Source: Arabidopsis thaliana
Lineage: Eukaryota; Streptophyta; Magnoliopsida; Brassicales; Brassicaceae
Direction of reading: 5' to 3'
Assembly: GCF_000001735.4 (NCBI RefSeq)
Contig: NC_003076.8
Coordinates: 19,533,835 to 19,597,834 of the forward strand
Length of the DNA stretch: 64,000 nt
In this document: positions 25,467 to 35,824 of the stretch, one piece after another
How positions within the stretch are numbered: the stretch's first letter is position 1
How the letters are laid out: each line of letters opens with the position of its first letter
The notes under the pieces: generated by a model
What the model was told of the DNA's origin: nothing
The model's database searches: none
Seen by the model: only the letters and a program-made list of their open reading frames with translations
Made by a program: the position numbers and the translations under genes

Positions 25467-27319
25467 ATGTCTACCGGAGAAGAAGGTCACATGGCGATGG
25501 CAGATAGAGGCTCTAGAAAGAGAAGAGTCGGCGTTAAGAAAGGTACTAAAGCGGCGAGGAACAAAAAGCAAAAATCAAAACCTTCTACTTCCGATAGGTT
25601 TAAGGTTACAATGAAGAATCAAAAGCTATTTCAGAAGAGAGCACGAGATTACAATTCCGATGACGATGAAGAAGAAGATGATGAATCGAAGAAACAACCA
25701 GAAGTAACAATTCGTGAGAAGATCTTCTCTGATGCTAACATGGGACCAAATTACGAAGAGATTGGAGAAGAAGATAATGATGAGAATTCAGATGGTGAAG
25801 ATCATGGAGAGATTGAATCTGGAATCACTAAGTTTGCTACTGATGGATGTAATGCTTTCAAAATCGCTTTTAAAGCTATTATGAAGAAGACTAAAGGAGA
25901 TGATACATTGGTGAGATTTTATAGCAGATTCTAGTTTTGAGTTTTGATTTGGGAATATAGTGTTGAACTGTGTTGGTGTTGTGTGTAATAGGGCCCAGTT
26001 TTATCAGCACATAAGCATCTTATTGGAGAGAAGCTAGCTGAAGATGAAGCTGAAAAGAAAGCTAAAGGTCAAGCTAGAAAGGCTAAACATTTGGTATGAG
26101 TTTGGTTGTTGTGTTCACTATTCGTTTGTGTTCTTGTGTTTTAGATGATGATTTATCTTAACAATTGCTTTTTTAAGATTGCTGAGAAGGGACATGTTAA
26201 ACCTGGAAGTTATTTGGATTCTCATGAAAAGATTCTTATTGGTGTTGCTACTAAAGGAGGTATTGTTGCTTTGGTTAAACTCTCTGTTTCTTGAGATTGT
26301 TTGGTTTTTTTTTTTTGTTTTAGTATTGACTCTTTTTTTCCTCTCCATGAACTTGTGGTATCACAGTGGTCAAGCTTTTCAATGCTGTAAGTTTGTTTCT
26401 ATGTCTATTTTTGAGGTTTTTATTCTCCGGTAGTGATTCGTATGATTCTTAGTTTATGTTTTTCAAATAGGTCAACAAGGCTCAACATGCTCAGAAGGGT
26501 TTGAATCCTTCAAGGTCTAAAGACGCTAAAGGTAGGCTTAGAAATTGATCGTTGGCATGAATCCACTGTCTTGTTCTTATCTTCTAATTCTCGTTTTTTA
26601 TCCTATTGGAACATCCATCAGTGCTGAAGAAGCGAAGAAAAGAAGCATTCTTGTCTGAGTTAGGGAAAACAAAAACAGACACCAAGGTTTGGCATAGTCT
26701 CCATATCTCTTACTCTCTCTCTTTCATTATGATTTATCTTGAGAGTTTATTCCTTAGCCGTTTGATGCACGTAGAAACAAGTTAGTATTCTGTCTTGATC
26801 TAGCTCCTATAGAGAGTCACGAAAAGAATCACCTCATGAGTGAGTGATAGATGTTAGTTATAAATCAGAAGTATTCTTAGTAAATTACTAGTAACAATTT
26901 TGAATGTTCTTAAAGCCTTCAACTTTGGATGAACATAGAAGCAAGTTAGTATTCTGTCTTGAGCTGGCTTCTATAGAGAAAGGATCACCTTCAGTAGCGA
27001 GAGCCGTTAGTTATAAGTCTAAAGTATTGTTGGTTAGTTAACTAGTGATATTCTGTTGGATGGTGCAGGCTCACAAATCTGAAGACGAAGCTCCTGTTTG
27101 GGCTCCTCTACGAGATAATTACATGTTAGCAAACCCAAAACTGAAGGACTGGGACAAGAAACAGGTATCTCTTCATTCTTATCCACAAATCTGGAATCAC
27201 ATAGCTTGCATACTGATTTATACTCTTTGATCTGAAACTTAAAATTGAATTGTCCGCAGGAAACAAGCGAGGGAGATGATTTTGCCGGTTTGTCAGGAGA
27301 TGAAAGTTATGAAGACTGA
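25467..27319 (+). CDS. RRP15-like ribosome biogenesis protein
   Basis: Eight exons: 25467-25910, 25992-26093, 26178-26259, 26367-26386, 26471-26531, 26622-26686, 27069-27164 and 27260-27319. They close to 309 residues. Exon 4 is only 20 nt. The N-terminus is strongly basic (RKRRVGVKKGTKAARNKKQK), a nucleolar targeting type. It is followed by an acidic block (DYNSDDDEEEDDE, EEDNDENSDGED) and then the conserved RRP15 core: ITKFATDGCNAFKIAFKAIMK, GPVLSAHKHLIGEKLAEDE, KGHVKPGSYLDSHEKIL, GVVKLFNAVNKAQ, LKKRRKEAFLSELG and APVWAPLRDNYMLANPKLKDWD. Rrp15 in yeast is a pre-60S factor needed for 27S and 25S rRNA maturation. The exon 6 to 7 intron carries a tandem duplication, described separately. The gene is convergent with BBX8. 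Confidence 0.88.
26764..27056. repeat. Tandem duplication inside an intron of the RRP15-like gene
   Basis: Two similar blocks lie in the intron: about 26764-26908 and about 26928-27056. Shared cores include AAGTTAGTATTCTGTCTTGA, CTATAGAGA, TAGTTATAA and ACTAGT. Order and orientation are the same. Confidence 0.8.
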
Positions 27320-27884
27320 AGAGTTTAAACTAGTAGTTAAACGAGCAAACTTTAATTTTGCCTTTGTATCATGCAAATTTTGTCTGATCAATATGAATGA
27401 ATTCAGTTTTTTGATAGTGCAAAAGGATCCTGAAAGGTTGTGATTCTTGTGGTTACGCTTTTAGAAAATACACTTGTTAGTATCATTAACCAATACCGTA
27501 AATATAGAAGTGATGATACTCCAAACTTCTACATGGTTATTATTTATATGACGTAAAAAAAATATACATTCGTTGTTTTGCCTTGGCTACACAAATTATA
27601 ATAGGACAAAATTTAAGGATCATGAACCTGAATCTGTAGAAGAGTTTCTAGTTTCACAGTCAAGTCATGATGCCAAATGACAGAAGAAGATAACAAACTT
27701 TATGCAAAAAATGAGGCAGAACTGCAGAAGCATGCGCCTTTCTAAGCAAGTATGACGCTTTTGAGGCGGAGAACTCGTGTTCCTTTTCAACCAATAATGG
27801 CTTCCAGATCCATCGCTGCCAATTAGTTGCATCTCTGTCTTATATCTCCACTTTGTGATCTTTCATTGTTTTGAGGTTTTATCC
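27320..27884. other. Convergent 3' UTRs of the RRP15-like and BBX8 genes
   Basis: No independent gene. The bases beside 27884 are the BBX8 3' UTR on the minus strand. Confidence 0.5.
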
Positions 27885-29279
27885 TCAGTAGCTTCTTGTT
27901 GGGCTCATCGGGTCGTAATCATAAGCTTCACCGGACTTGACAAACCGTCCTTTCACACGCCGTCTCACATCAGCCCTTTCTTTCCTAGAGACATACCTTA
28001 CTCGCTTGTCAAACCTATTTATACAAAATATGTTAAATATTAGCTATAACAACTTTCAATGATGAATTAAATTCCTTTCTGTGTGCGTTTATACTTACTT
28101 GCGAGCCTTCTTCTTTTCCTTGTAACGCATAACAGCGTTATTACGTGTTGTTGCATGTGAGGAAGCAATAATGTCCTGTGCTGTTGGATGGCACCATGGT
28201 TGTGGCTCCCTTGAAAGCTGCTTCATCGATGACGCCCCACAATCTTGGAAATCTCCAGCATTACTTTCTCCAGTGATGCCAGAGAAGGAGATATTCGAAT
28301 GTGCTGGCTTTGATGAATAGCAAATTATTGGCTCGGTTCTACAAGTCATGAACGAATCTGCAGATGCATTATTGCTTAATGCTGGCTGCTGCATTGAGCC
28401 CTGAATTGAGAAAACACACAAAAGAGCATAAGGATCACAGAAAAAAATCATCCTTAACTTTAGTGATACTAGTCTCAGATAGAAGAAGAAGGTTGACAAA
28501 ACCTCATGAGCTTCATCTTTCTCGAAAAGACTTCCAATTCCACCGTGCTCGAAGAGATATCTTGATGAGTTGAAGGCTGAACCAAAGAGTTCTTCATAGT
28601 TCTCAAGAGCCAAGTCTACTTCATCTGAAATGAGATTTCCATTGAAGTCATCCTCACATACTCCAAGCTCCTACAACCAGTACAATAATAAGAAACATTT
28701 AGACGCTAGTTGCTTTCAAGATCTTACCACAATATGAAGAAAATCATGTTAAAATACCTTAGCCATTGATGAATTTTCTGGAACACTAGAGTGATCCATA
28801 CCTTGTGCAGCCGAACTGGTTTCAGGCTGTTCTACATTAATTTTTTGGACACCAGATTTTTCTCCTGTGCCATCTTCATCTATAGTCATCAAACCCATTC
28901 CTTGCTCACAAGCGGATTCTTCAGCAGAAGAGATATTCAAATCCATACAGAAAGACCATATCGAGGATAATTCGGCACTCGAGGGACAACCAGAATAACA
29001 ATTGATGGTTTGCCTTTTATGATGTGAAGTAGTAGTAGAATTCTTGCCGTCATGGCCTGACCAATCACAGTTTTGACATAGAGAAACCCTCTCATCACTA
29101 CACCGGACAGAAGCTGGCTGTGCATTACACCTCTCACATACCAAAGTCCGCGAATGACGTTTCGATAGAGCATTAGCAGAATGAACATTACGGTCACACG
29201 AAAGACACAAACACGCTGCATCAGATCGACAATACACCATTGATCTTTGTTCACCACAGAAATCACACATATAACCCAT
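27885..29279 (-). CDS. BBX8: B-box zinc-finger CONSTANS-like factor (BBX8/COL10)
   Basis: Four exons on the minus strand: 29279-28758, 28670-28503, 28400-28099 and 28014-27885, giving 373 residues. Two N-terminal B-boxes bind zinc: residues about 4-45 ([21 protein letters not shown] then [15 protein letters not shown]) and about 48-85 ([15 protein letters not shown] then [11 protein letters not shown]). The last 43 residues, coded mainly by exon 4, are a full CCT domain ([20 protein letters not shown] and [18 protein letters not shown]). This is the group II CONSTANS-like layout. Such nuclear regulators act in light and flowering control. The acidic, Ser-rich middle has no known fold. The minus-strand leader upstream of 29279 probably contains an intron. 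Confidence 0.93.
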
Positions 29280-30909
29280 CTTTCAACCAATCTCAACCGT
29301 CACACTGAAGAAAGCAAGCTCCTTTCACTAACAAAGAATCAAACCATTTTGGTTAGTCCCTTATATCATAATCTTAGAAGGAAAAAAACTTACCACAATA
29401 CATTAAACAACTAACAAAAGCTTGAAACTTGGTATCGAAAGCAAGTCCAGAATTAGATAAAAGTCCAATCTTTTTAAACATCTCTTCCTCAAAGATTGTA
29501 ACTTCCTATGGATGAGACTGTTCTAAATCAAAGACCAATCAAAAGAGACATCAGAGAAACCAATTAACATCGCAGAAAGACTTCAAATTTCAGATCAACA
29601 TGTACCAATCAGAGAAGTGAGCTAAAAAATTATAGATTTCTTATTACAAATCCGAGAGAAGTGAAAGAAGATCCATTTCAAGATCAGTCAAAAAGGATTG
29701 AGAATCAAAGCAACCCTCACTAAAATAACAAGACAAGGGTTTTAAAGAGCTCACGTAGGAGAGATCGTCAAGTATCTTCTGAAGCAGAGACACCAAAAAT
29801 GAATGACTTTTGAAACGAATAAGCGATGATTCCACAAATTTCTTCTTTAGCTGCGTGTGAAGAAGGGTAAAAGGAGAAACAGATGGATAGACAATGGGTG
29901 GGTTGTGTCTGCAAAGGGACATGTAGGCAGAGGCATGTGACATAAGCTGATAATTCTAGAAACATTGGGTAAAAAGTTCAAAAGAACCCATTTTCTAAGG
30001 ACCCTAAAGATATTTTTATGAGTATGAAGTCACGCGCTCGCGTGTAGACAAAGAGCCGTACTCGCGATCTACAAGGCACAAGTGGAACTTTTCCGATTCT
30101 GGATTCTCAAAAGCGTCTTCTTTTAGATGCTTTAAGGCTTAAAAGCCCAATCACAACAATAGTCTTTGCTTTGACTTTACAAAAAACCAAAATATCTTAA
30201 TTTGAGAGACGCACATGAATGAACAAAATATCTTGCCTAAAAAAGGAGATATTATTTTTGTAGGTGAAAAGAAAGAGAAAGATCAAATATAATATCTGGC
30301 AAATTGGAAACGTCTACACAAAAAAAGATATTTGTGTATCTGTAACACTGACACGCGCAGGTCGGTGTCCACTCTTACTTATATTATTCAATTTGACAAA
30401 ATATTAGTACATTAATTTGAGTTGAAAACTTTTAATTTGAAACTATGTACACTAGATAGTCACAATGCTAGTGTCAAGTATTTCATTTTTTAAAGACTTT
30501 TCATTCTTTTTTTGCTTCATGTATTTTTTTTAAAAAGTCAAAACCTTAATAGGCTAATTTTTTAAAATAAAAAACAGCTTTAATTGATAACTAAATAAGC
30601 TAATTGTTTTTAATTGAATTTGTAAATAAATAGACTTATATATATAATGGCCTAGCTAAAGAAAACTAACTCATATCCATAAGAAACTTACCAAATTTTC
30701 TTATGGTTATTCGATTAACAAAAAGTATGGTTAAACTAATACAAACTTTTTGTTTGCAAATATCTGATTGTCCTAACTCTTGAGCAATCGTTTAGTTGGT
30801 ATTTGGGACCAAACTAAGGTAGACTAAATTGTTAATTTCTAATTCTATTCCAACTTAATCACCAAAAGAGATTTAAATAAAAACACACACACTATGATAT
30901 TAATAGTCT
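29280..30909. other. BBX8 leader and promoter, then 3' side of the DUF868 gene
   Basis: About 1.6 kb. The proximal part (to about 29,950) is GC-moderate and likely transcribed as BBX8 5' UTR. Further out it is AT-rich. Minus-strand frames at 29644-29965 overlap one another and have no domain. Confidence 0.45.
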
Positions 30910-31878
30910 TCATTCAAGTTTCCAAGCATAAAGAAACAAACAAAAGTCATGCAATGGTCCAAAACCACTTGATGCTGAATTATAACGACTCAAAGGACTA
31001 CTCCCTCCTCCGCTATCTCCTTCCTCCGCATCGCTAAAGCTCTCATCTACCATCGCTCCAACCGGAACAGGCTTAAACAAAAACAACCCTGAACTCGCTG
31101 CAGTCTCCGAACTTGCAAACAACCAATCATGAACATCATAGTAGACCATTACCGGTGTTCTATCCACCATCACCATTTGGTTTCCCCTAAATTTCCATTG
31201 TAGATTCTTCACGTTCACAACCACGATCCCATCAACGCTTATCCACATCTCTGGCTCCGCTGCTCCATTAGAGCTCTCCACCACCACTTCATGTTCCTTT
31301 CTTTGTTCGTCAAACCTTGCCCGAGTCGAAAACGTTTTCTTCCCAAATATGCTTTCTTTTTTAAAGTATATGAACCCTTCCACCAATGCCGGTCTTGACT
31401 TGGTCCGCTTATAAGCCTTTTGCTTTAAATCTCCCAACAATAAAACAACCTCTTCATCAGAAACTACTGCCACGTAATAGTCTGACACGGGTTCGGGGCT
31501 ACCGTTTCCAGCCAATTTTGCTGATCGAAGATCCCAAAAGACCTCCACAAAGTTTCCCTCTACGTCGAATGACTTTGACCCTCTTTTGCTCCAAAACTGC
31601 CATGGCTTCACGAGATCAATCTTACAACAATAATTCATGTCATTGTCTAAACTCGACACCATTACGGTGAGGGAATGATTCATGAGATTCTTGGACCATA
31701 AAACGGTGACGTTTCGAAAGAACCCTGCCACATGAGCTTGGTAACCGCACGTCACGGTACTATGAGGTGAAGGCGATGCAGCCGACTTGAGTTGTGCCAC
31801 GGTCTTTGGATTGTCCGTTATTTTTGCAGCAAATGCCGTAGGTTGGCTTCCGATAGACGGCATTCGAAATGACAACAT
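30910..31878 (-). CDS. DUF868 family protein
   Basis: An intronless minus-strand gene of 322 residues when started at the Met coded at 31878 (MLSFRMPSIGSQP). An upstream in-frame Met at 31926 adds 16 hydrophobic residues that look like leader translation. Family landmarks include the N-terminal Ser/Thr-rich lead, VTCGYQAHVAGFFRNVTVLW, CKIDLVKPWQFWSKRGSKSF, VEVFWDLRSAKL, YYVAVVSDEEVVLLLGD, FGKKTFSTRARF, WISVDGIVVVNVKNLQWKFR and VYYDVHDWLF. It ends in an acidic/Gly-Ser linker (SDAEEGDSGGGSS) and a short hydrophobic tail (HDFCLFLYAWKLE). DUF868 is a plant-specific beta-rich domain with no agreed biochemical role, so no function is assigned. I recall it as AT5G48270. Confidence 0.88.
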   Translation of the reverse strand: MLSFRMPSIGSQPTAFAAKITDNPKTVAQLKSAASPSPHSTVTCGYQAHVAGFFRNVTVLWSKNLMNHSLTVMVSSLDNDMNYCCKIDLVKPWQFWSKRGSKSFDVEGNFVEVFWDLRSAKLAGNGSPEPVSDYYVAVVSDEEVVLLLGDLKQKAYKRTKSRPALVEGFIYFKKESIFGKKTFSTRARFDEQRKEHEVVVESSNGAAEPEMWISVDGIVVVNVKNLQWKFRGNQMVMVDRTPVMVYYDVHDWLFASSETAASSGLFLFKPVPVGAMVDESFSDAEEGDSGGGSSPLSRYNSASSGFGPLHDFCLFLYAWKLE

Positions 31879-32999
31879 CTTTATTACAAACCTCAATGGG
31901 TTCAAAGTTAAAAAAAAACTAATCAACTAAAAGAATGACAAACACTTTGTTCTTATTTTTTTGCATAAGAATTTTGCCAAAATGTTGATCTTCCTCTATT
32001 GTAAAAAATGGATTAGGCAAGATAGTTCAACTTTTCCTATATGTTTAGTAATAAACTGACAAAAGTTTGAGTTCGTTTGATTCAATGGGGAATTGGTTTT
32101 TTGAGTTTTGGCAAGAGAAAGAGAGAGAGAAAGAAAAACTGAGAGATTATTTGATGGAACACCGATAAAGAAGGAATCTATATTTGACATCTTAATTAAT
32201 AGTGGCAAAATCGATAAAAATGGCTTTATGCAGTTCAAAATATGTGTAACATCCAATAAATATTTTCTTTATTTAGAGCTTCTCAAAACCTCCACGGTTT
32301 CAGCATCCATCTCCTTCTCTCCTCTCTTAAGATGAAGCCAGCCATGAGAGACATTTTGATCGGAAATGAGATTAGGATTAAAAATATGAAGGTGAATCTA
32401 TCATCAACAACAGCATGTAAATCATCACCCTAGACTCCTAGTCTACTACCCTAATCCATGATTATACTAAAAGACTTACCACTAATCTCATGGAATATTA
32501 AAGATCTCGATCGAAAATGTAACAATAGTGATTAAATCTAAACATCCAATTAGAGAGAGAAAATAGAGATTTAAAAGAATCTAAAATGTTATTAATTACC
32601 TCTAAAATGAGTATGCATCCTATCTTTAATTTTACCTTTGTTTTGAGATTATCAGTGTCTTTTACTCTTGTTCATATTAAGCTGAAACTATCATCATGTG
32701 TGTTCTTATCATATGATGTCTAGCTAGAAAACACCGATTGACTTGAATCGGCCAAAAACTGAACGACAAGAAAGGAATTAAGATATTATCTACTAAAATA
32801 GATCTTTGTGATAATATTCTATTCCAAATATATTCGAATCTGCAGCGATATTTTCCTTAATTTACCAAAATAAAATAGATCTTTGTGATAATACATTAAA
32901 TTCCAAATCAACTCGAATATTAACAGCATCATATAATAAATCGGAAATGGAAATAGCTTTGAAAGCGGTGAGCCGGTGACACATAAAACCCTAACTTAG
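31879..32999. other. Intergenic region upstream of the DUF868 gene
   Basis: DUF868 promoter and AT-rich spacer with GAGAGA and AAAG runs near 32110-32140. It contains the duplicated block at 32789-32925. No gene is recognised. Confidence 0.45.
32789..32925. repeat. Imperfect direct repeat
   Basis: AAAATAGATCTTTGTGATAA occurs in both halves (near 32794 and 32872), each followed by a related AATTCCAAAT..A.TCGAAT stretch, so a block of about 80 nt was duplicated head to tail. Confidence 0.75.
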
Positions 33000-33000
33000 C

Positions 33001-33014
33001 TATATATTTATATA
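33001..33014 (+). promoter_or_regulatory. TATA-like element upstream of the foldback locus
   Basis: TATATATTTATATA is followed within 30-40 nt by a purine-rich stretch and, 111 nt later, by the hairpin at 33126. This is the arrangement expected of an RNA polymerase II MIRNA promoter, but the match could be chance in AT-rich DNA. Confidence 0.3.
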
Positions 33015-33125
33015 CGGAGAGAATAGAAGAGAAGAGAAGAGTAAGAAAGCTTAGAATTTTTTTAGGGTTGTTCAAGAGAAAATCAAATTCTTATAATTCT
33101 AGGGCTCAAGCGAAAATGATCCAAA

Positions 33126-33240
33126 GTTGTCACCGTTAGTCTTTCACTACGATGACTTATTGTTGTGTTACCAAAGAAAACATAAGGCTTGTGTTGTCTT
33201 TGGTAACGCACAACACTAAGCCATCGCAGTTACAGACAAC
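33126..33240 (+). ncRNA. MIRNA-like foldback (115 nt), candidate hairpin RNA
   Basis: The left arm 33150-33176 (CGATGACTTATTGTTGTG then TTACCAAAG) pairs with the right arm 33198-33226 (CTTTGGTAACGC then ACAACACTAAGCCATCG), with two mismatches and a small bulge over about 27 bp. GTTGTC at 33126-33131 can also pair with GACAAC at 33235-33240. Inside the loop, AACAT and TTGTGTT can extend the stem. The arms are longer and better matched than expected by chance. I know no annotated miRNA with this sequence. It could equally be a small foldback transposon remnant. Expression is unknown. Confidence 0.5.
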
Positions 33241-33369
33241 AAAATGGCACGTTCAAGAAAAGAAAAAAGATTTCGTGGTTCGTAGATATAAAAAGAAAAC
33301 AAAAAAAAAACATTAGGCTCGTAGTGGTGGAACCCGTATTTGGTGTAAAACCTGTTGGATCTAACCCAT

Positions 33370-33537
33370 AAACAAAGAACCGTGAATTACAGTTGAAATT
33401 GTAGATTTCGTACATGACAATAATTTGCTCGAGCATCACTTTCATGATTTTGTGGTCTGTGTTGCCGTATTTGAGAGCATACATTTCATGTTCGAAATCT
33501 ACGATTTTAACTCTAATTTTTGGATGGTTCTTTATTT
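33370..33537. repeat. Second inverted repeat, 47-51-nt arms
   Basis: The left arm 33370-33416 and the right arm 33487-33537 are inverted copies. Compare GTAGATTTCGTACATG on the left with CATGTTCGAAATCTAC on the right, with AAAGAACC and GGTTCTTT further out. Both copies, read in their own direction, translate to related peptides (EIYNFNCNS and EIYDFNSN). This suggests an inverted duplication of a piece of coding sequence, possibly the F-box-associated domain, where E-Y-D-F-x-S-x-S-W is common. Confidence 0.6.
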
Positions 33538-33540
33538 CAA

Positions 33541-35145
33541 TTACAGAGGGATATATCTGTGTAGTATTCATACTGTTTCCAACTTTTTTTTATTTTTTTT
33601 GTTGTCTTGTTCATATCAAGCTAAAACTATATACATGTAGATTGATTTCTCTCCTCTCATGTCTTAGTAAGAGAAGAAGGGTTTTTGCTTTTGTGAGATT
33701 TCAAATCAAATGCAAAATCTGTGAATAGATCTCCCATGATCACATTATCATCCTCCATAGCAGTGTCTATTAGAGCATTTTCATTGGTGACCTTTTTAGA
33801 GATATCTTTACTATAGTTTATTATAAAAATTAACATTATTTTAATTTGAATCATTTATTAGTCATGTGTGATGTTTGTAAAAGTAAGAAAATGTCTTTGC
33901 AGAGACATGAAAGACACTGGATCTTCCTCCTAAAAGCACTAAATAACATTTTATTTTATTTTTTATTTAAAAAAAAAATTTAAAAACACTGTATTTTTTT
34001 GTGCAATGAGGATGGTCTAAGAAGCTGATCAAAGAAAGATGAAAAGAGGTACAATTATTTTATATACTATCTCTGTCATGAATCTTGCCCATTATAATAC
34101 ATTAAGAGAAGCAGTTCTTTTTATTCTTTTCATGCTCTACATGTTAAGGTCAGCCAATGAAAGAGCACTTGCACTTTCGAATTTTGATGAAGAGAAAACG
34201 CATGAACAACGGGTCTGTCTAAACTCTTGTATGCCACAAATATTTATCTAAAGTCTTCATCCCAAGCAAACCATCTAATCAGTGAAGACTCTTATAATCA
34301 CATTAAAGTTTTCTTCAAAAAATCATATACTGGTTTTTCAAGACATCGACATCAAAGTTAGACTCAAATTTCTCACAGACATCTCAGTCCAGCTTGGCCC
34401 AATATCATCAAATCAATGAAATTTCAGTCCAGCTGAGCAGATATAGTTGGAAATTTATTAAATTAATGACAGAGAGTTTACAAAATTTAGACCCAAATGA
34501 AAGAAGAAGATAGCTAGTATACAAAATTAGTTAATAAATTAAATAAATATGTGAAAACACCCTTAGCTCACTGGCTAAAGGGTTAAAGGTTTGTCTAATT
34601 TGTCGTTGTAAATGTTTTAAGTGCTAAGTTTCCAACATTCCACGTATTATATAACATAAGGATTAGTCTTAGTCAGGACTTTAGTTTGGTATCTTCGATT
34701 ATAAATTTTTTTTTTTTTGTCTTGCATAACTCTTAGCTTACGCAATGCAAGTCAATCATCTAAATATCCAATAATTGTTTACTGTATTTTCTTTTATTAT
34801 TTATTATTTATTTGTAAAGTACTGTATTATTTTTCTGACGTTGACCAAAAACCACACAAAAAAATGCTTTTAACAAAGTAATTTTTTATTTTTATTTTAA
34901 ATACTTTAAACAAAGAATTGTGAATAAGACTGTAGGAATTAGCAACTAGCTTTAAAGAAAGAAGAGTTATGGTTTTATTAGCTTTTCTTTATAACAAACT
35001 GAAAACGAAATCACAACTATCGACAATGACTAATTGATGAGAAGAAAAGAAACAAAAGAAAACAAATTTCTTCAGACTTTGTATTCTACCAAACAAGAAA
35101 TCTAAGCCAAAACATTCAAAGCGATTTCTCAAGCAAAACTAGAAG
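33541..35145. other. AT-rich spacer upstream of the HIPP gene
   Basis: No gene recognised. Short open frames at 33414-33728 and 34039-34251 are Phe/Ile-rich and lack domains. The tract 34557-34576 resembles a tRNA A box but has no matching B box. Confidence 0.4.
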
Positions 35146-35824
35146 ATGAAGGTAAGTATTATATGGTTTATGTATGTGTTTTTATGGCTTCTTTGATTGA
35201 CGTTACAACATATCATTTTTTTAGCAAAAGATCTTGATAAGAGTGACTATGACCGATGACAAAACCCGAGCAAAAGCAATGACAAAAGCAGTTCAGTTTA
35301 AAGGTAAGAAGACCTTTCCACAAAAAAGATTACCAAACTCTGTTGGATCTAATGGTTTTATAGGCGTGTCAGCCGTGGAAATAAAAGGCGATCACAGGAA
35401 CCAGATAGAGGTAACCGGCGTTGAAGTTGATATGATCCCTCTTATCCAAATACTCAGAAAGAAGGTAGCGTTCGCAGAGCTTGTGAGCGTGACCAAAGTT
35501 GAACCACCAAAGAAAGAAGACGAGAAGAAAGGAGGGGACGGAAAGGGTGCAGAGGGAAAAGGCGGTGACCAAAAAGGTGGCGATAAGAAAGGGCCAGATG
35601 ACAAGGAACCTCCGGAGCCAAAACCTGTGCCGTGTTATCCATGGCCTCTGCAGGGATACGGTGTACCTTCCTCCTTTCCTCATCAAGGATACGGTGTGCC
35701 TTCCACCTTTCCCCAGGGAGACGGTGTACCTTCCTCGTTTCCATACCCGTGCCATCCGGCACATCCCTACAATGATATAGGGGAACCCGTTTACAATCAC
35801 GAACCCAATTGCAAAATCATGTGA
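35146..35824 (+). CDS. Heavy-metal-associated isoprenylated-type protein lacking CxxC
   Basis: The preferred model has three exons, 35146-35151 (MK only), 35225-35303 and 35364-35824, giving 181 residues. Skipping the second intron keeps the frame open and gives 201 residues. The N-terminus is an HMA ferredoxin-like fold (KQKILIRVTMTDDKTRAKAM, AVQFKGVSAVEIKG, QIEVTGVEVDMIPLIQILRK, AFAELVSVTKVE). The metal-binding CxxC expected after the first strand is replaced by TDDKT, so it probably binds no copper or zinc in the usual way. A low-complexity Lys/Gly/Asp linker follows (KKGGDGKGAEGKGGDQKGGD), then three YGVPS-type repeats and a C-terminal CKIM. CKIM is a CaaX box that predicts farnesylation and membrane attachment. 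A two-codon first exon is common in this family. I recall it as AT5G48290. Confidence 0.88.

Noticed and set aside
25234-25614. 126-codon open frame at the 5' end of the RRP15-like gene
   Set aside because: It is out of frame with the strongly supported protein that begins at 25467 and reads through its coding sequence; a leader or shadow frame.
29644-29965. Two overlapping minus-strand frames upstream of BBX8
   Set aside because: No domain and mutual overlap; more likely the BBX8 5' UTR or promoter.
34557-34640. tRNA-like A-box match (TAGCTCACTGGCTAAAG)
   Set aside because: No B box, anticodon stem or acceptor pairing follows; at best a very old SINE fragment.
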